A DNA stretch of 47,420 nucleotides. It comes from Sphingobacterium sp. (GTDB lineage: Bacteria > Bacteroidota > Bacteroidia > Sphingobacteriales > Sphingobacteriaceae). Made by a program: the position numbers and the translations under genes. Of the stretch, positions 1 to 7,475 are shown in pieces; position 1 is the first letter of the stretch; each line of letters begins with the position of its first letter. Below the pieces are notes generated by a model. That model was not told the origin of the DNA. It saw nothing but the letters and a program-made list of their open reading frames with translations, and searched no databases. The stretch is from NCBI GenBank assembly GCA_031277685.1, contig JAITLV010000092.1:1-47420 (forward strand), in the 5' to 3' direction.

Positions 1-54
1 TTTTTAGGATTGAATGTACGGAGACCACATTAAGATTTTTGGTTTTAAAAGGTT

Positions 55-735
55 ATGATTGATATACAAAAAATATTTGCAGCAGGGGTGGAAAGCTCCT
101 TTCTTGTTGAAATAGGCGCGAGAACAATAATAATGTTTCTTCTAATATTGATCATTCTGAGGCTCTCGGGTAGAAGAGGAGTTCGGCAATTAACTCTTTT
201 TGAGGTTGCGATTATACTCAGTTTGGGTTCAGCTGCGGGAGATCCAATGTTTCAAGAAGATATACCGATTTTTCATGCGCTTGTTGTATTTATATGTGTA
301 ATCTTCGTTTACAAGTTGATAACCTGGCTCGCTTCCCGATCAGATAATATAGCTCATTTATTGGAAGGTAAAGTTTTACCGGTAGTAAAGGATGGCGTAT
401 TTGATATAAAACATGAAAATGATAATACCTTTTCGCGTATGGAATTTTTTTCTGAACTGAGAAATTTAAATGTCGAACATTTGGGACAGGTTAAAGAAGG
501 GATTCTAGAAGTCGATGGAACATTAAGCGTTATATTTTATGCTGATAATGATGTGAGATATGGGCTACCATTATTTCCATCATCTTTCAAAATGGTTGAT
601 CTATCCAGTGCTGAAGGACCTTTTGCATGCATGTATTGCGGCCAAGTTGTATTTAGTTTTGAGAATGATTCCCAGTCATGTCCAAGATGCAATAAAACAC
701 AATGGAGCAAAGCCTTGAATTCAAGAAGAGTTTAG
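55..735 (+). CDS. DUF421/YetF-type membrane protein with C-terminal zinc ribbon
   Basis: The 226-residue protein has hydrophobic segments at about residues 17-37, 45-62 and 70-92, followed by a soluble domain. This is the layout of the DUF421 (YetF/YkjA) family, and the LSGRRGVRQLTLFE stretch at about 37-50 is typical of it. Family members are inner-membrane proteins of unknown biochemical role, often linked to stress or sporulation in Bacillus. The last 40 residues add CMYC and CPRC pairs (about 193-215), which look like a zinc ribbon and are not part of the usual family core. The start is the first ATG after an AT-rich leader. The gene stands alone and the sequence downstream is degenerate. 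The family call is confident; the function is not known. Confidence 0.82.
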   Translation: MIDIQKIFAAGVESSFLVEIGARTIIMFLLILIILRLSGRRGVRQLTLFEVAIILSLGSAAGDPMFQEDIPIFHALVVFICVIFVYKLITWLASRSDNIAHLLEGKVLPVVKDGVFDIKHENDNTFSRMEFFSELRNLNVEHLGQVKEGILEVDGTLSVIFYADNDVRYGLPLFPSSFKMVDLSSAEGPFACMYCGQVVFSFENDSQSCPRCNKTQWSKALNSRRV

Positions 736-766
736 AAGAAGTAATACCGCCAATTTCTTGCTCGAT

Positions 767-934
767 TTACTTTTCATTTATGTCTGGGAAAGTATTTTCT
801 CCTTCTTTACCTACTTCCTCATCGAAGCTCAGGTCATCTTCGTCAGGTATTTTAGGAGTTTCAATAGGTGCGTTTTCCGGTAGCTGTTCTTCCGGTCTAT
901 CGGGTACGTCGTTAGGAAAATTCTCTGGCCCTCC
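767..934 (-). pseudogene. acidic, proline-rich C-terminal remnant
   Basis: A 55-codon minus-strand frame reads as a plausible C-terminus. It is rich in Pro, Glu and Asp, with repeated D-x-P and E-x-P units and an end in PDINEK. It has no start codon: an in-frame TGA at 935-937 closes it upstream. In the neighbouring frame an ATG-GGC-ATG-AGG run lies immediately upstream, so a frameshift near 930 may separate a real start from this body. I do not recognise the family. The plus-strand open frame over the same bases is Ser-rich and looks like its antisense shadow. Confidence 0.3.
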
Positions 935-960
935 TCATGCCCATATTGTTAGCTGATAAA

Positions 961-1206
961 CTACGTAATCAAAGTCATTTTATACTTGAAATTGATTTTT
1001 TGCTTGCCATTTAAAATGCGAACAGTGCTCCCAAAAGTTTTTCGGGAATGATCCAATAGCAGCCCATGTTGTCTTAGGCACCCTTGTCTTGAGATCGGTA
1101 ATGTTCCCGTTATCAAATACAAAGATAATTCAGGAGGAAGTTTATCAGGTTCATACTTCCCTTTGAATTGGGACATCACACAAAAAGGCCCGCAAAAAAT
1201 CACCAT
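961..1206 (-). CDS. hypothetical 81-aa ORF, doubtful
   Basis: This minus-strand ORF has an ATG start preceded by GGAGAG at a reasonable distance. The protein has no recognisable domain, no signal peptide and a basic tail. It lies between two degenerate fragments, so it may be a remnant or a chance frame. It is listed only because its start context is acceptable and no better frame covers these bases. Confidence 0.25.
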   Translation of the reverse strand: MVIFCGPFCVMSQFKGKYEPDKLPPELSLYLITGTLPISRQGCLRQHGLLLDHSRKTFGSTVRILNGKQKINFKYKMTLIT

Positions 1207-1238
1207 TTGTCGCTCTCCAGGATTTAATCAAAATGTAA

Positions 1239-1439
1239 GTTCAATGCATTCGTCATTTATCTATTATATTCAAACATTGGAATGGATATAATGGTGAATG
1301 GAAATTTTATAATGATCAGGGGACGCTGATAAAAACCGAAATCTATACAGGTGGAAAGGAAACGGGAGATTGGAAGTTTTATGATGAAAAAGGTCATTTA
1401 ATTAAGACCGTTCAATATACTTTATGTCTAGTCAAATAG
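1239..1439 (+). pseudogene. MORN/YwqK-type repeat protein remnant
   Basis: From 1239 to the TAG at 1437-1439 the plus frame encodes two MORN-like repeats, GEWKFYNDQGTLIKTEIY and GDWKFYDEKGHLIKTVQY. Repeats of this kind are found in proteins annotated as YwqK-type antitoxins and in many Bacteroidota secreted MORN proteins. There is no start codon and the frame is closed upstream by a TAA at 1236-1238, so only the C-terminal end of a longer gene survives. It converges on the gene ending at 1442, only 2 bases away. The repeat identity is clear; antitoxin function would be speculation. Confidence 0.6.
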
Positions 1440-1441
1440 GT

Positions 1442-2347
1442 TTATTGGTCAAGCCAATGAACTATATTGAGCAAAAATTGAGCATTCTGTTTTGCGGCTG
1501 GATGGTTCATTCCTCTTTTTTCACTTTTGATGCCATGGAGTTGTGCCGAAAAAGGAGCGCCATCTCCGAATACCACAATTCTCCCTTTCCCAAACTGCAG
1601 GTAAGCACCGTTTGCAAACCCTTTGCCCGACAATCGGGGAATATCGTGTGGAATAGGCCTTTTTATCTGACTAGCATCATTGGGTAGGTAGATGTCATAT
1701 TCTTCATTTAATAAAGAAATAATATGTGCCGTCGTTGGTACAATAAAGCCTGTTCCACCCCAGCACATGATACTGTCTATTTCCTTACCTGATCCAGTGG
1801 TTATTTCACCGGATAATAGTGTTTCTCTATCCTTTGAAAAGATCTCGGGACGTCCATTCTTAGGTAAGGCAAAACCGTTCACGATATGAATGCCAAATGC
1901 TGCACCAAGCGTTTGTACGGACCCGCCACAAGGCATGTGGTCGGTGACTAGAAATAGGCTTCCTCCATCAAATACCCATTGACGGAGAGTTTCTATCTCC
2001 TGATCGGTAAAGGCTGAATGGGTGGGTAATTTCCAGTTTTCCGGATTATATAAGGCATTAATGCTGATATAGATTTTCACTTCCTTTAGTTGATCGTCAG
2101 AGATTTTTTCTTTGACACTTCGGAGACGATATCCATCAGCTTGCAGGAGATCTGAAAAAGGGGCGTAAGCTCCTCTCAAAGTAACTGGATTGTTGTGTGC
2201 CTCGTCAAATAAGAGTAAAGGTCCATCAGCGATCCGGTAGTGCGGATCGCTAATGGGATAATGAAACTGTTCGTCTGCTACCTGTTGGGCGCTAAGCTGA
2301 GCTATACCCAGCAGCAGCAGGAATAAGCTGGCAATAAATCTGTTCAT
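1442..2347 (-). CDS. secreted DUF4350/GATase-like hydrolase-fold protein
   Basis: The 301-residue protein begins with a clean Sec signal peptide (residues 1-20, ending LSAQQ). The mature part resembles the class-I glutamine-amidotransferase-like fold of DUF4350 and ThuA-like proteins. A strand-turn unit around FDEAHNN leads to LRQWVFDGGSLFLVTDH at about 133-149 and to a C-terminal RIVVFGDGAPFSAQ segment. Enzymatic activity is not established for this group. It sits 18 bases downstream of the 2366-3061 gene on the same strand, so the two probably form one transcript for exported proteins. The fold call is moderate and the substrate is unknown. Confidence 0.6.
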   Translation of the reverse strand: MNRFIASLFLLLLGIAQLSAQQVADEQFHYPISDPHYRIADGPLLLFDEAHNNPVTLRGAYAPFSDLLQADGYRLRSVKEKISDDQLKEVKIYISINALYNPENWKLPTHSAFTDQEIETLRQWVFDGGSLFLVTDHMPCGGSVQTLGAAFGIHIVNGFALPKNGRPEIFSKDRETLLSGEITTGSGKEIDSIMCWGGTGFIVPTTAHIISLLNEEYDIYLPNDASQIKRPIPHDIPRLSGKGFANGAYLQFGKGRIVVFGDGAPFSAQLHGIKSEKRGMNHPAAKQNAQFLLNIVHWLDQ

Positions 2348-2365
2348 ATTATTTTTTGAATAGGA

Positions 2366-3061
2366 TTATTGATTAGTCTTTATCCAAACATCATTTTCGA
2401 AACACTGCATTTGCTGCACCTTTCCATTGGCAACAGAAAATGTCAATGGGAAGGTGCCATCATCATTGAGAAAGAAAAATTCCGAACGTGGGGTAAATGA
2501 AATTGTTTTGTTATCCCACAATTGTGTAAGCGTTAAGCCTGTTGGGGAGGGTTCAATTTGAATCTTAAAGTTGTTGTCATTTAACTTTAGATAAGTTCCG
2601 GCAAGCCGTTTCAGTTGGGATGCGGTTAGAATCGCAATTTTATTGGGGTCAAATGGCACGCGCTCACATACAATTCTACCCAGGATCTTGGTTTGGCTAA
2701 AATCGCCGGAACCATTCTTTAAAAATTCTATGGCATATCCTTCATTTTTGGATTCAAAATGTGTGTCATCTTTACGGACCAGCTGATATCTTTTTTTCTG
2801 ATCCCACAGCTGCGTGGCATACAGGTTATTATCGTGCGCATCGAAAGCAATGAAAGCTACTTTATTAGGTAGCTGGTAGTAGCCTTGAAATGATTTTAGC
2901 GGAACCAACTGTTGTTGCTGGGGGCTATCTTTAGGGGTGGATTGGGCAAATGTATCAATCGAAGCAAAAAGACAACATGCTCCCAGCAGAAGACCATATG
3001 TTGCTTTGGAAAATTGGCGGATCGCTCTCGAGTACCCGCTTGGTTTGGTGTATTGTATCAT
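2366..3061 (-). CDS. exported protein with two DUF3471-like beta repeats
   Basis: An N-terminal hydrophobic segment (about residues 22-40, ending FAQ) indicates export. The rest holds two related modules at about 56-135 and 150-231. Each starts with a G-Y/T-Y-x-L unit, then an LxxTQLWD motif (NLYATQLWDQ and GLTLTQLWDN), then an FF or FES unit. This resembles the DUF3471 module often found at the C-terminus of serine beta-lactamase-like proteins, here present as a tandem without the catalytic domain. It is the upstream member of a two-gene unit with the 1442-2347 gene. It is probably periplasmic or surface-exposed, and its function is unknown. Confidence 0.55.
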   Translation of the reverse strand: MIQYTKPSGYSRAIRQFSKATYGLLLGACCLFASIDTFAQSTPKDSPQQQQLVPLKSFQGYYQLPNKVAFIAFDAHDNNLYATQLWDQKKRYQLVRKDDTHFESKNEGYAIEFLKNGSGDFSQTKILGRIVCERVPFDPNKIAILTASQLKRLAGTYLKLNDNNFKIQIEPSPTGLTLTQLWDNKTISFTPRSEFFFLNDDGTFPLTFSVANGKVQQMQCFENDVWIKTNQ

Positions 3062-3152
3062 AATTTTTTTTGTTGATATGATACAAGAATAGATCTTTAT
3101 AATAGGCTAACCGTCCGAATGGATGCAATCGAACAAACTTCATTGTGTCTGG

Positions 3153-4262
3153 TTAGTTTGATTGTTTACTATGGACTTTCATATATTCTGTCGGCGTAAT
3201 GCCTGTTGCTTTTTTGAAGCTGGCATAAAAGGTTGTTCTTGAATTGAAGCCCGCCCTTATTGCGATTCCAAACATATCAAGTTGCTTGACCTCTTCGGAT
3301 AATAAAAGTTTTTTCGCTTCCTCTGTTCGAAGCTCATTGATAAACTGGTAAAAATTTTTCTCCAGTCCATTGTTTATGATGTAGGACAGATCATGCGGAT
3401 TGATTCCGATATGCTCTGCGAGGGATGATAGTGTTAAACCTGTGTCGAGATATAGCTTTTCAGCTGTTGTTTTCTGTAATAATTTTTCTTTCAATGTGTC
3501 TACCAGTTGTGCTGTCAGCCGCTCTTCGGCCTTAACCTTTTTATGCTCCACTTCGTTGATGAGGTTTTCTGTAGACTCAATTGTGTAAATTGACCGTTGT
3601 GTTAGCGTTGCGTACCCAAGTGCCACTGTACCCATAAAATATAAAATTGGGGCGACAGCACTAAAAACTATATGAACCATAGCCAGCAGGCGGACAACAA
3701 TCATCAATAATAGCGCGATCAATAGATACTTCAACCAGGCCATGTTTATCTTTTCCGTATAGGAAGATAGTTGGCGAATGTTTTTCTGGTGTATTTTGAA
3801 GAGGCTATAACAGGCAATCCAATAAAAGATACATTGTGCAAAAAAGAAATATTTGATAGCAAAGATGATCCATTGTGATAATTGAGGCGGATGGATGTGT
3901 CTATTAGAAAGTCCGGGTATTAAATAAATGATGGAGAAGAAAACGAAAGCGAGGAAGGGAACAAAATGGAGTCCCCAATACCGAATTGTTGCTGTTGGTT
4001 TGACCATGTAGTGAACGGCCAGGTAGAAGCAGGGGAGTGCAGCCCATCGCGGGAGTTCCAGCGTATGGATCAATCCATTGCTCTCGATATGAAAACCTTC
4101 AAAAAAAAGCTGGGTAAATAAGCATGCCATCAAATAATACCAAGTCCCAAGCCACCGGTCTGCGTTGGAATAACTGTGGTTGACACCCATAAAGATTAAG
4201 GTGCCGAGCAACAGAAATGCACCAGCTGAAAAAGCATGAAAGGTATAGAGTATATTGATCAT
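3153..4262 (-). CDS. 7TM-type AraC family transcriptional regulator
   Basis: The N-terminal half (about residues 1-240 from the chosen start) contains six to seven hydrophobic helices. The C-terminal 100 residues are an AraC DNA-binding domain: helix-turn-helix one covers LSSLAEHIGINPHDLSYIIN, and helix-turn-helix two includes IAIRAGFNSRTTFYASFKKATGITPTEYM, a very typical end. Such membrane-anchored AraC proteins are common in Bacteroidota and probably couple membrane signals to transcription. The frame stays open to 4436, but only a TTG lies there. ATG codons exist at 4331 and 4262, and I chose 4262 because the first TM helix starts right after it. The gene lies 91 bases upstream of the exported pair and may control it. 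Confidence 0.8.
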   Translation of the reverse strand: MINILYTFHAFSAGAFLLLGTLIFMGVNHSYSNADRWLGTWYYLMACLFTQLFFEGFHIESNGLIHTLELPRWAALPCFYLAVHYMVKPTATIRYWGLHFVPFLAFVFFSIIYLIPGLSNRHIHPPQLSQWIIFAIKYFFFAQCIFYWIACYSLFKIHQKNIRQLSSYTEKINMAWLKYLLIALLLMIVVRLLAMVHIVFSAVAPILYFMGTVALGYATLTQRSIYTIESTENLINEVEHKKVKAEERLTAQLVDTLKEKLLQKTTAEKLYLDTGLTLSSLAEHIGINPHDLSYIINNGLEKNFYQFINELRTEEAKKLLLSEEVKQLDMFGIAIRAGFNSRTTFYASFKKATGITPTEYMKVHSKQSN

Positions 4263-4585
4263 GGGCAATAGCAAGTTATCATTGTCAAGTGAATTTAAAC
4301 ATAATTGATCAAATGGTGCTACTTCATCCATATGGTTACCCCGATCCAACCATTGACGGATAGCGGGGCGATGAGTAAGCCTTTCTTTTTTGCAAAATAG
4401 CAATGATCTTAACTGGTCTTGTCCGTGTCCATCCAAACGGATAAATCTGTTAGGGTTACATGCGGTACAATATCAAACTGCTATCGAATGAGATTACGGA
4501 TATATGCCGCTTTTTCGGTTTAAGCTTCGCTCGCTCGAGCGGGTATAGTGATTTTATCAATGACAGCACACTTATCGATTATAGC

Positions 4586-5182
4586 TTATTGTTTCCATTT
4601 CACTTTTCCATGATTGTCAAGCATTTCGATAGAGGGATTGCCTAGACTGTCCACCTTTAAGATGATTCTCGGCACTTCATTATTATCTTTCATCACCAAA
4701 GAAGCGTTCCCATTCTCGGTTAGCAGGTTTATCCGGTTAATATTATGCCCCGGCTTACCGGATAGATCTTTATCATTAATCAATAGACCAGCCCTGAAAT
4801 AATTGTCGTTTTTATTATCCTGTGCCAAGATACCAATGGCATCGGCATTCTGATAATCAAATGCAAGTGCGTTCAGGTTAGTCTCTTCATTATCGGTAAT
4901 TGCCAAACCGCCTCTTTCGTCTCCATTTTTATCATAGAAAATCAGGCCAGCGGGAGCGTAAGCCCTTTTATATGTTTTCCCTTTGATAATAGGTTGCGGA
5001 ATGTTATCTGTATTTGCAATAACGACACGATTATTTCCAGATCTGTCCTTGATATCTATTCTTTCCGCGCTTAAACTGTGCTTGTTGTTCAGAAAAAAGT
5101 AGACCACACAAGCCATCAGTACGATATTGGAAAGAATAAGTGCGGTTAGAAATATTTTTAGTGTTTTGGAAATTGTTTGCAT
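4586..5182 (-). CDS. single-TM anchored hypothetical protein
   Basis: The 198-residue protein has one N-terminal membrane segment (about residues 10-32) and a hydrophilic, Asn/Asp-rich outer part. That part has repeated short beta units such as GGLAITDNEE, AIGILAQDN and ASLVMKDN, suggesting a beta-solenoid-like sheet. Proteins of this layout recur as uncharacterised genes in Sphingobacteriaceae. The start ATG follows an AT-rich leader. The Crp-type regulator upstream on the same strand (5356-5952) is separated by 173 bases. No function can be assigned. Confidence 0.6.
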   Translation of the reverse strand: MQTISKTLKIFLTALILSNIVLMACVVYFFLNNKHSLSAERIDIKDRSGNNRVVIANTDNIPQPIIKGKTYKRAYAPAGLIFYDKNGDERGGLAITDNEETNLNALAFDYQNADAIGILAQDNKNDNYFRAGLLINDKDLSGKPGHNINRINLLTENGNASLVMKDNNEVPRIILKVDSLGNPSIEMLDNHGKVKWKQ

Positions 5183-5275
5183 AATTTAATTTCAATTGTT
5201 AATTATTACGTTCTCCTATTTCATTCTTTAATTAATAGTACGATGCGTTCTATTTCAAAGCGTTTAATAGTATGC

Positions 5276-5297
5276 CTTATTATTGTTTGATAATAAG
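5276..5297. repeat. 8-bp inverted repeat between the regulator and the hypothetical gene
   Basis: CTTATTAT and ATAATAAG are perfect 8-bp arms around a 6-base loop. The element lies downstream of the Crp-type regulator and about 94 bases upstream of the next start on the same strand. No T-run follows on the transcribed strand, so it could be a weak terminator, an RNA hairpin or an operator. Confidence 0.35.
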
Positions 5298-5355
5298 CAA
5301 AAATAAAGTGTGATTTCGAAAACGCACTCTACATAGGTTGAGCGTAATGATTTTT

Positions 5356-5952
5356 TTATTTGGTTAGCCCTTTACGTATTCGGCTCAACTGTGTTGGGGT
5401 AATGCTCAGGAGCGAAGCAATATATTGTAGTGGAATTCTGCTGTCAATTCCAGGATGTGCCGCCAGCAATTTGAGATATCTTGTGGTTGCACTTTCGGTC
5501 AGTAAAGAAATTTCTCTTTCTTCATTAATGACGATCCATTTTTTCTCCAAATAGGCAATGTAAAGGTTTTTTAGTTCATCATTTTGATTGATAGCTGCTC
5601 TTGTTTGATGATAAGGCATACATACCACAGTAGTGTTTTCAATAGCTTGCAGTTTAAAATCGTTGGGCGTTTTTATGATTGCCGAAAATCTTGTGCTCGC
5701 AAAATCCCTCTCCAAATAAATCCATTTATTCCGGATAGCTCCTTTTTCATCAATAAAATAAGAGTTTAAGGCCCCTTTACAAACAAAGAAAATGTCATTG
5801 GCAATACGCCCTTCCTTTAGTAAAACTTCATTTTTCTTAAACTGCTGAACGTAGGCCGTTTCAGCCAATAAATCAAATGCCTTATCTGAAATGGGATATA
5901 CGCTTGTAACAGCTGTTTTAAAGTCAGCAAGATATTTTTCTGTTTCTGTCAT
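5356..5952 (-). CDS. Crp/Fnr-type cyclic-nucleotide-fold regulator
   Basis: Residues about 25-120 form a cNMP-binding beta-roll (VLLKEGRIANDIFFVCKGAL is the typical strand and turn region). The C-terminus is the short DNA-binding segment usual for Bacteroidota Crp-like proteins: LLAAHPGIDSRIPLQYIASLL, then SITPTQLSRIRKGL. The length of 198 residues fits that group. In other bacteria the family binds cAMP or related ligands, but here the ligand pocket lacks an obvious cAMP signature, so the ligand is unknown. Its targets may include the neighbouring 4586-5182 gene, but that is inference. Confidence 0.85.
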   Translation of the reverse strand: MTETEKYLADFKTAVTSVYPISDKAFDLLAETAYVQQFKKNEVLLKEGRIANDIFFVCKGALNSYFIDEKGAIRNKWIYLERDFASTRFSAIIKTPNDFKLQAIENTTVVCMPYHQTRAAINQNDELKNLYIAYLEKKWIVINEEREISLLTESATTRYLKLLAAHPGIDSRIPLQYIASLLSITPTQLSRIRKGLTK

Positions 5953-6131
5953 TTGTTTTAGCGGGGCTATATGATGCTATTATTTTCAAATAAATATAAC
6001 GTATATTTTAAATAGCTAAAATTGATTTTTCTTCTTCTTTGGATATTTCGATATCAATGACCGCTAGATATATATGATAGATTTACCACTAAAAGTGGGG
6101 AAAAACCCGTTTCTACAGCTCAGTCTAGTCC

Positions 6132-6356
6132 TTAAGGGAAATGATATTTTACAGATAATGATGAAATTAGAGCGAATAATAAATGTCCCCAAGACTCATC
6201 AATGATCACATAGCGAAAGACAGTATGCTCAGCCAGGCGTCTTTGCTGCGAGTATGTGATACTCATGATGACAGGGTAGTTTTCGATGAATTTTGCTGAT
6301 CTTGAAATCAGGGAAATGGTGAATTTAGAAATAATTGAGCTCTCAAAAACAATTCT
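6132..6356 (-). pseudogene. remnant of an SF1-type DNA helicase (AAA_11/AAA_12-like)
   Basis: A 74-codon minus-strand open stretch without a start contains SAKFIENYPVIMSITYSQQ, then FRYVIIDESWGHLL. This closely follows the pattern of large SF1 helicases, in which a PV-(I/V)-(L/M)-S-T-T-(Y/H)-S segment precedes YVI-(I/M)-DEASQ (the Walker B or DExQ region). In the fragment the final A-S-Q has become S-W-G and the frame ends soon after at 6132-6134. The 5' side is closed by a TGA at 6357-6359. It appears to be an internal scrap of a much larger lost gene. Confidence 0.5.
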
Positions 6357-6395
6357 TCAAAAAAGTAGTTTAGCAAATAAATAACCTATTGTACC

Positions 6396-6603
6396 ATGAA
6401 AAAACAATTTAAAATATTAAGAGATAATTTTGGCTGTATTATTCATGCATATACCTATTATGCTGTATTCCCAACCTAGATGAGCTCCGAACAAAGTTGT
6501 AAAAAATGTATCGGCAGAAAAAGATAACCCACCTTCCTTTATTTCGAAAATTCTAGAAAGATTTACCAGTAGAGAAGCCGAAAACTACCTAATAAAAGAG
6601 TAG
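6396..6603 (+). pseudogene. broken small exported protein
   Basis: An ATG at 6396 opens MKKQFKILRDN. A frameshift near 6430 then moves the reading into a frame encoding a typical signal-peptide core (ILAVLFMHIPIMLYSQP). That is followed by an in-frame TGA and then an uninterrupted hydrophilic stretch ending AENYLIKE with a TAG at 6601-6603. One frameshift plus one stop indicate decay of an exported protein of about 65 residues. The family is not recognised. It lies just upstream of another small exported protein gene. Confidence 0.45.
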
Positions 6604-6626
6604 GCATAAACTTAATCTATCAAAAA

Positions 6627-7055
6627 ATGAAAAAAATTTTTTTCACAATCGCACTTACGCTATTTGCAATTCTTGGGTTTAGCCAAAATTCTAATAGCAA
6701 AAAAGATTATTCATCGCTCATTTTAGGGTCTTGGAAATTGAGAGAAGCTGATGACAATGGAGCAAATAAAGGCTTTGCCATGTATGGTGATGAATATTTT
6801 GGGACAACTTTCTACAATAAAGATGGCTCAGGAACACATGTTTCACTTTATAAAACTTCATGGAAAGTTGTTGGTGATGAGCTAACTGAAAAAATGGTAG
6901 AAGATAATGGAAGCCCGGTATCCCAGGATATTTGGATTAAATATTCCATACTTAAGCTGGATGATGAAACTTTGGAGCTTAAAGTCCTTGACAGAAAAGG
7001 AGATACAAATTACCGTATTGACGGAGCACCAAGATTGGTATATAAAAGAAAATAA
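6627..7055 (+). CDS. lipocalin-like secreted protein
   Basis: The 142-residue protein starts with a signal peptide (residues 1-19, ending GFSQN). The mature part begins with ILGSWKLREADD, the G-x-W unit that opens lipocalin-like and DUF4488-like beta-barrels of Bacteroidota. It then has short beta strands and ends LVYKRK. Such proteins are periplasmic or surface-exposed and may bind small hydrophobic ligands, but none is known here. The start ATG directly follows an A-rich leader. The gene is monocistronic. Confidence 0.6.
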   Translation: MKKIFFTIALTLFAILGFSQNSNSKKDYSSLILGSWKLREADDNGANKGFAMYGDEYFGTTFYNKDGSGTHVSLYKTSWKVVGDELTEKMVEDNGSPVSQDIWIKYSILKLDDETLELKVLDRKGDTNYRIDGAPRLVYKRK

Positions 7056-7194
7056 GTTTAAACTCCTTATAAAAGCAAAGCTGCAGTTTAGTAATTCAAG
7101 GTTAAATCTAATTATATCATTTCGACAACTGATTGGTACTATATGAGGTATGTACACTAAAGTTGATAAAACTTTATAAAGGGATAGCACAGAA

Positions 7195-7317
7195 ATGCTT
7201 AGAATGCGAGACCGTGACCATAGTTGGATTGAATTCAGAACGAACGACAGTGAACCTGTAAATGCGTTTGACTTTTTAAATCATGGAATGCACACCGACT
7301 GGAATAACACTCAATAA
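7195..7317 (+). pseudogene. small-gene family copy A (5'-truncated)
   Basis: This 40-codon frame contains HSWIEF, then VNAFDFLNHGMHTDWNNTQ and a stop. It matches the C-terminal half of the ORF at 18268 (KSWIKF, VNVFDFFNLGLHID) and the frameshifted copy at 23662. The N-terminal half seen in the other copies (SGIG-(I/M)-R, HVII) is missing. I do not recognise the family. Confidence 0.5.
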
Positions 7318-7419
7318 TACATTACGCAATGCCGTGTCCATGTCATGATTTTTCAAATTCAAATGGCAAACGTCATTTGTAAATGTTTAAAAATTGAATA
7401 AAATTAAATTACATTGAAT

Positions 7420-7427
7420 TACATTTG
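7420..7427 (+). promoter_or_regulatory. putative Bacteroidota -7 box
   Basis: TACATTTG matches the TAnnTTTG -7 consensus of Bacteroidota sigma factors and lies 48 bases before the ATG at 7476. No convincing TTTG box stands at the expected spacing upstream. Confidence 0.3.
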
Positions 7428-7475
7428 AAATTTTGGTAAACGTTTTCCGTAAACTAAAAGTATAAAAATTACGCC

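Noticed and set aside
702..956. Plus-strand 84-codon ORF
   Set aside because: It is very Ser-rich and is the antisense of a more natural acidic, Pro-rich minus-strand frame; it also overlaps the end of the DUF421 gene.
3153..4436. Longer AraC reading starting at 4436
   Set aside because: The codon there is TTG and the added 58 residues look unlike protein; ATG codons at 4331 and 4262 are better, and the first TM helix follows 4262.
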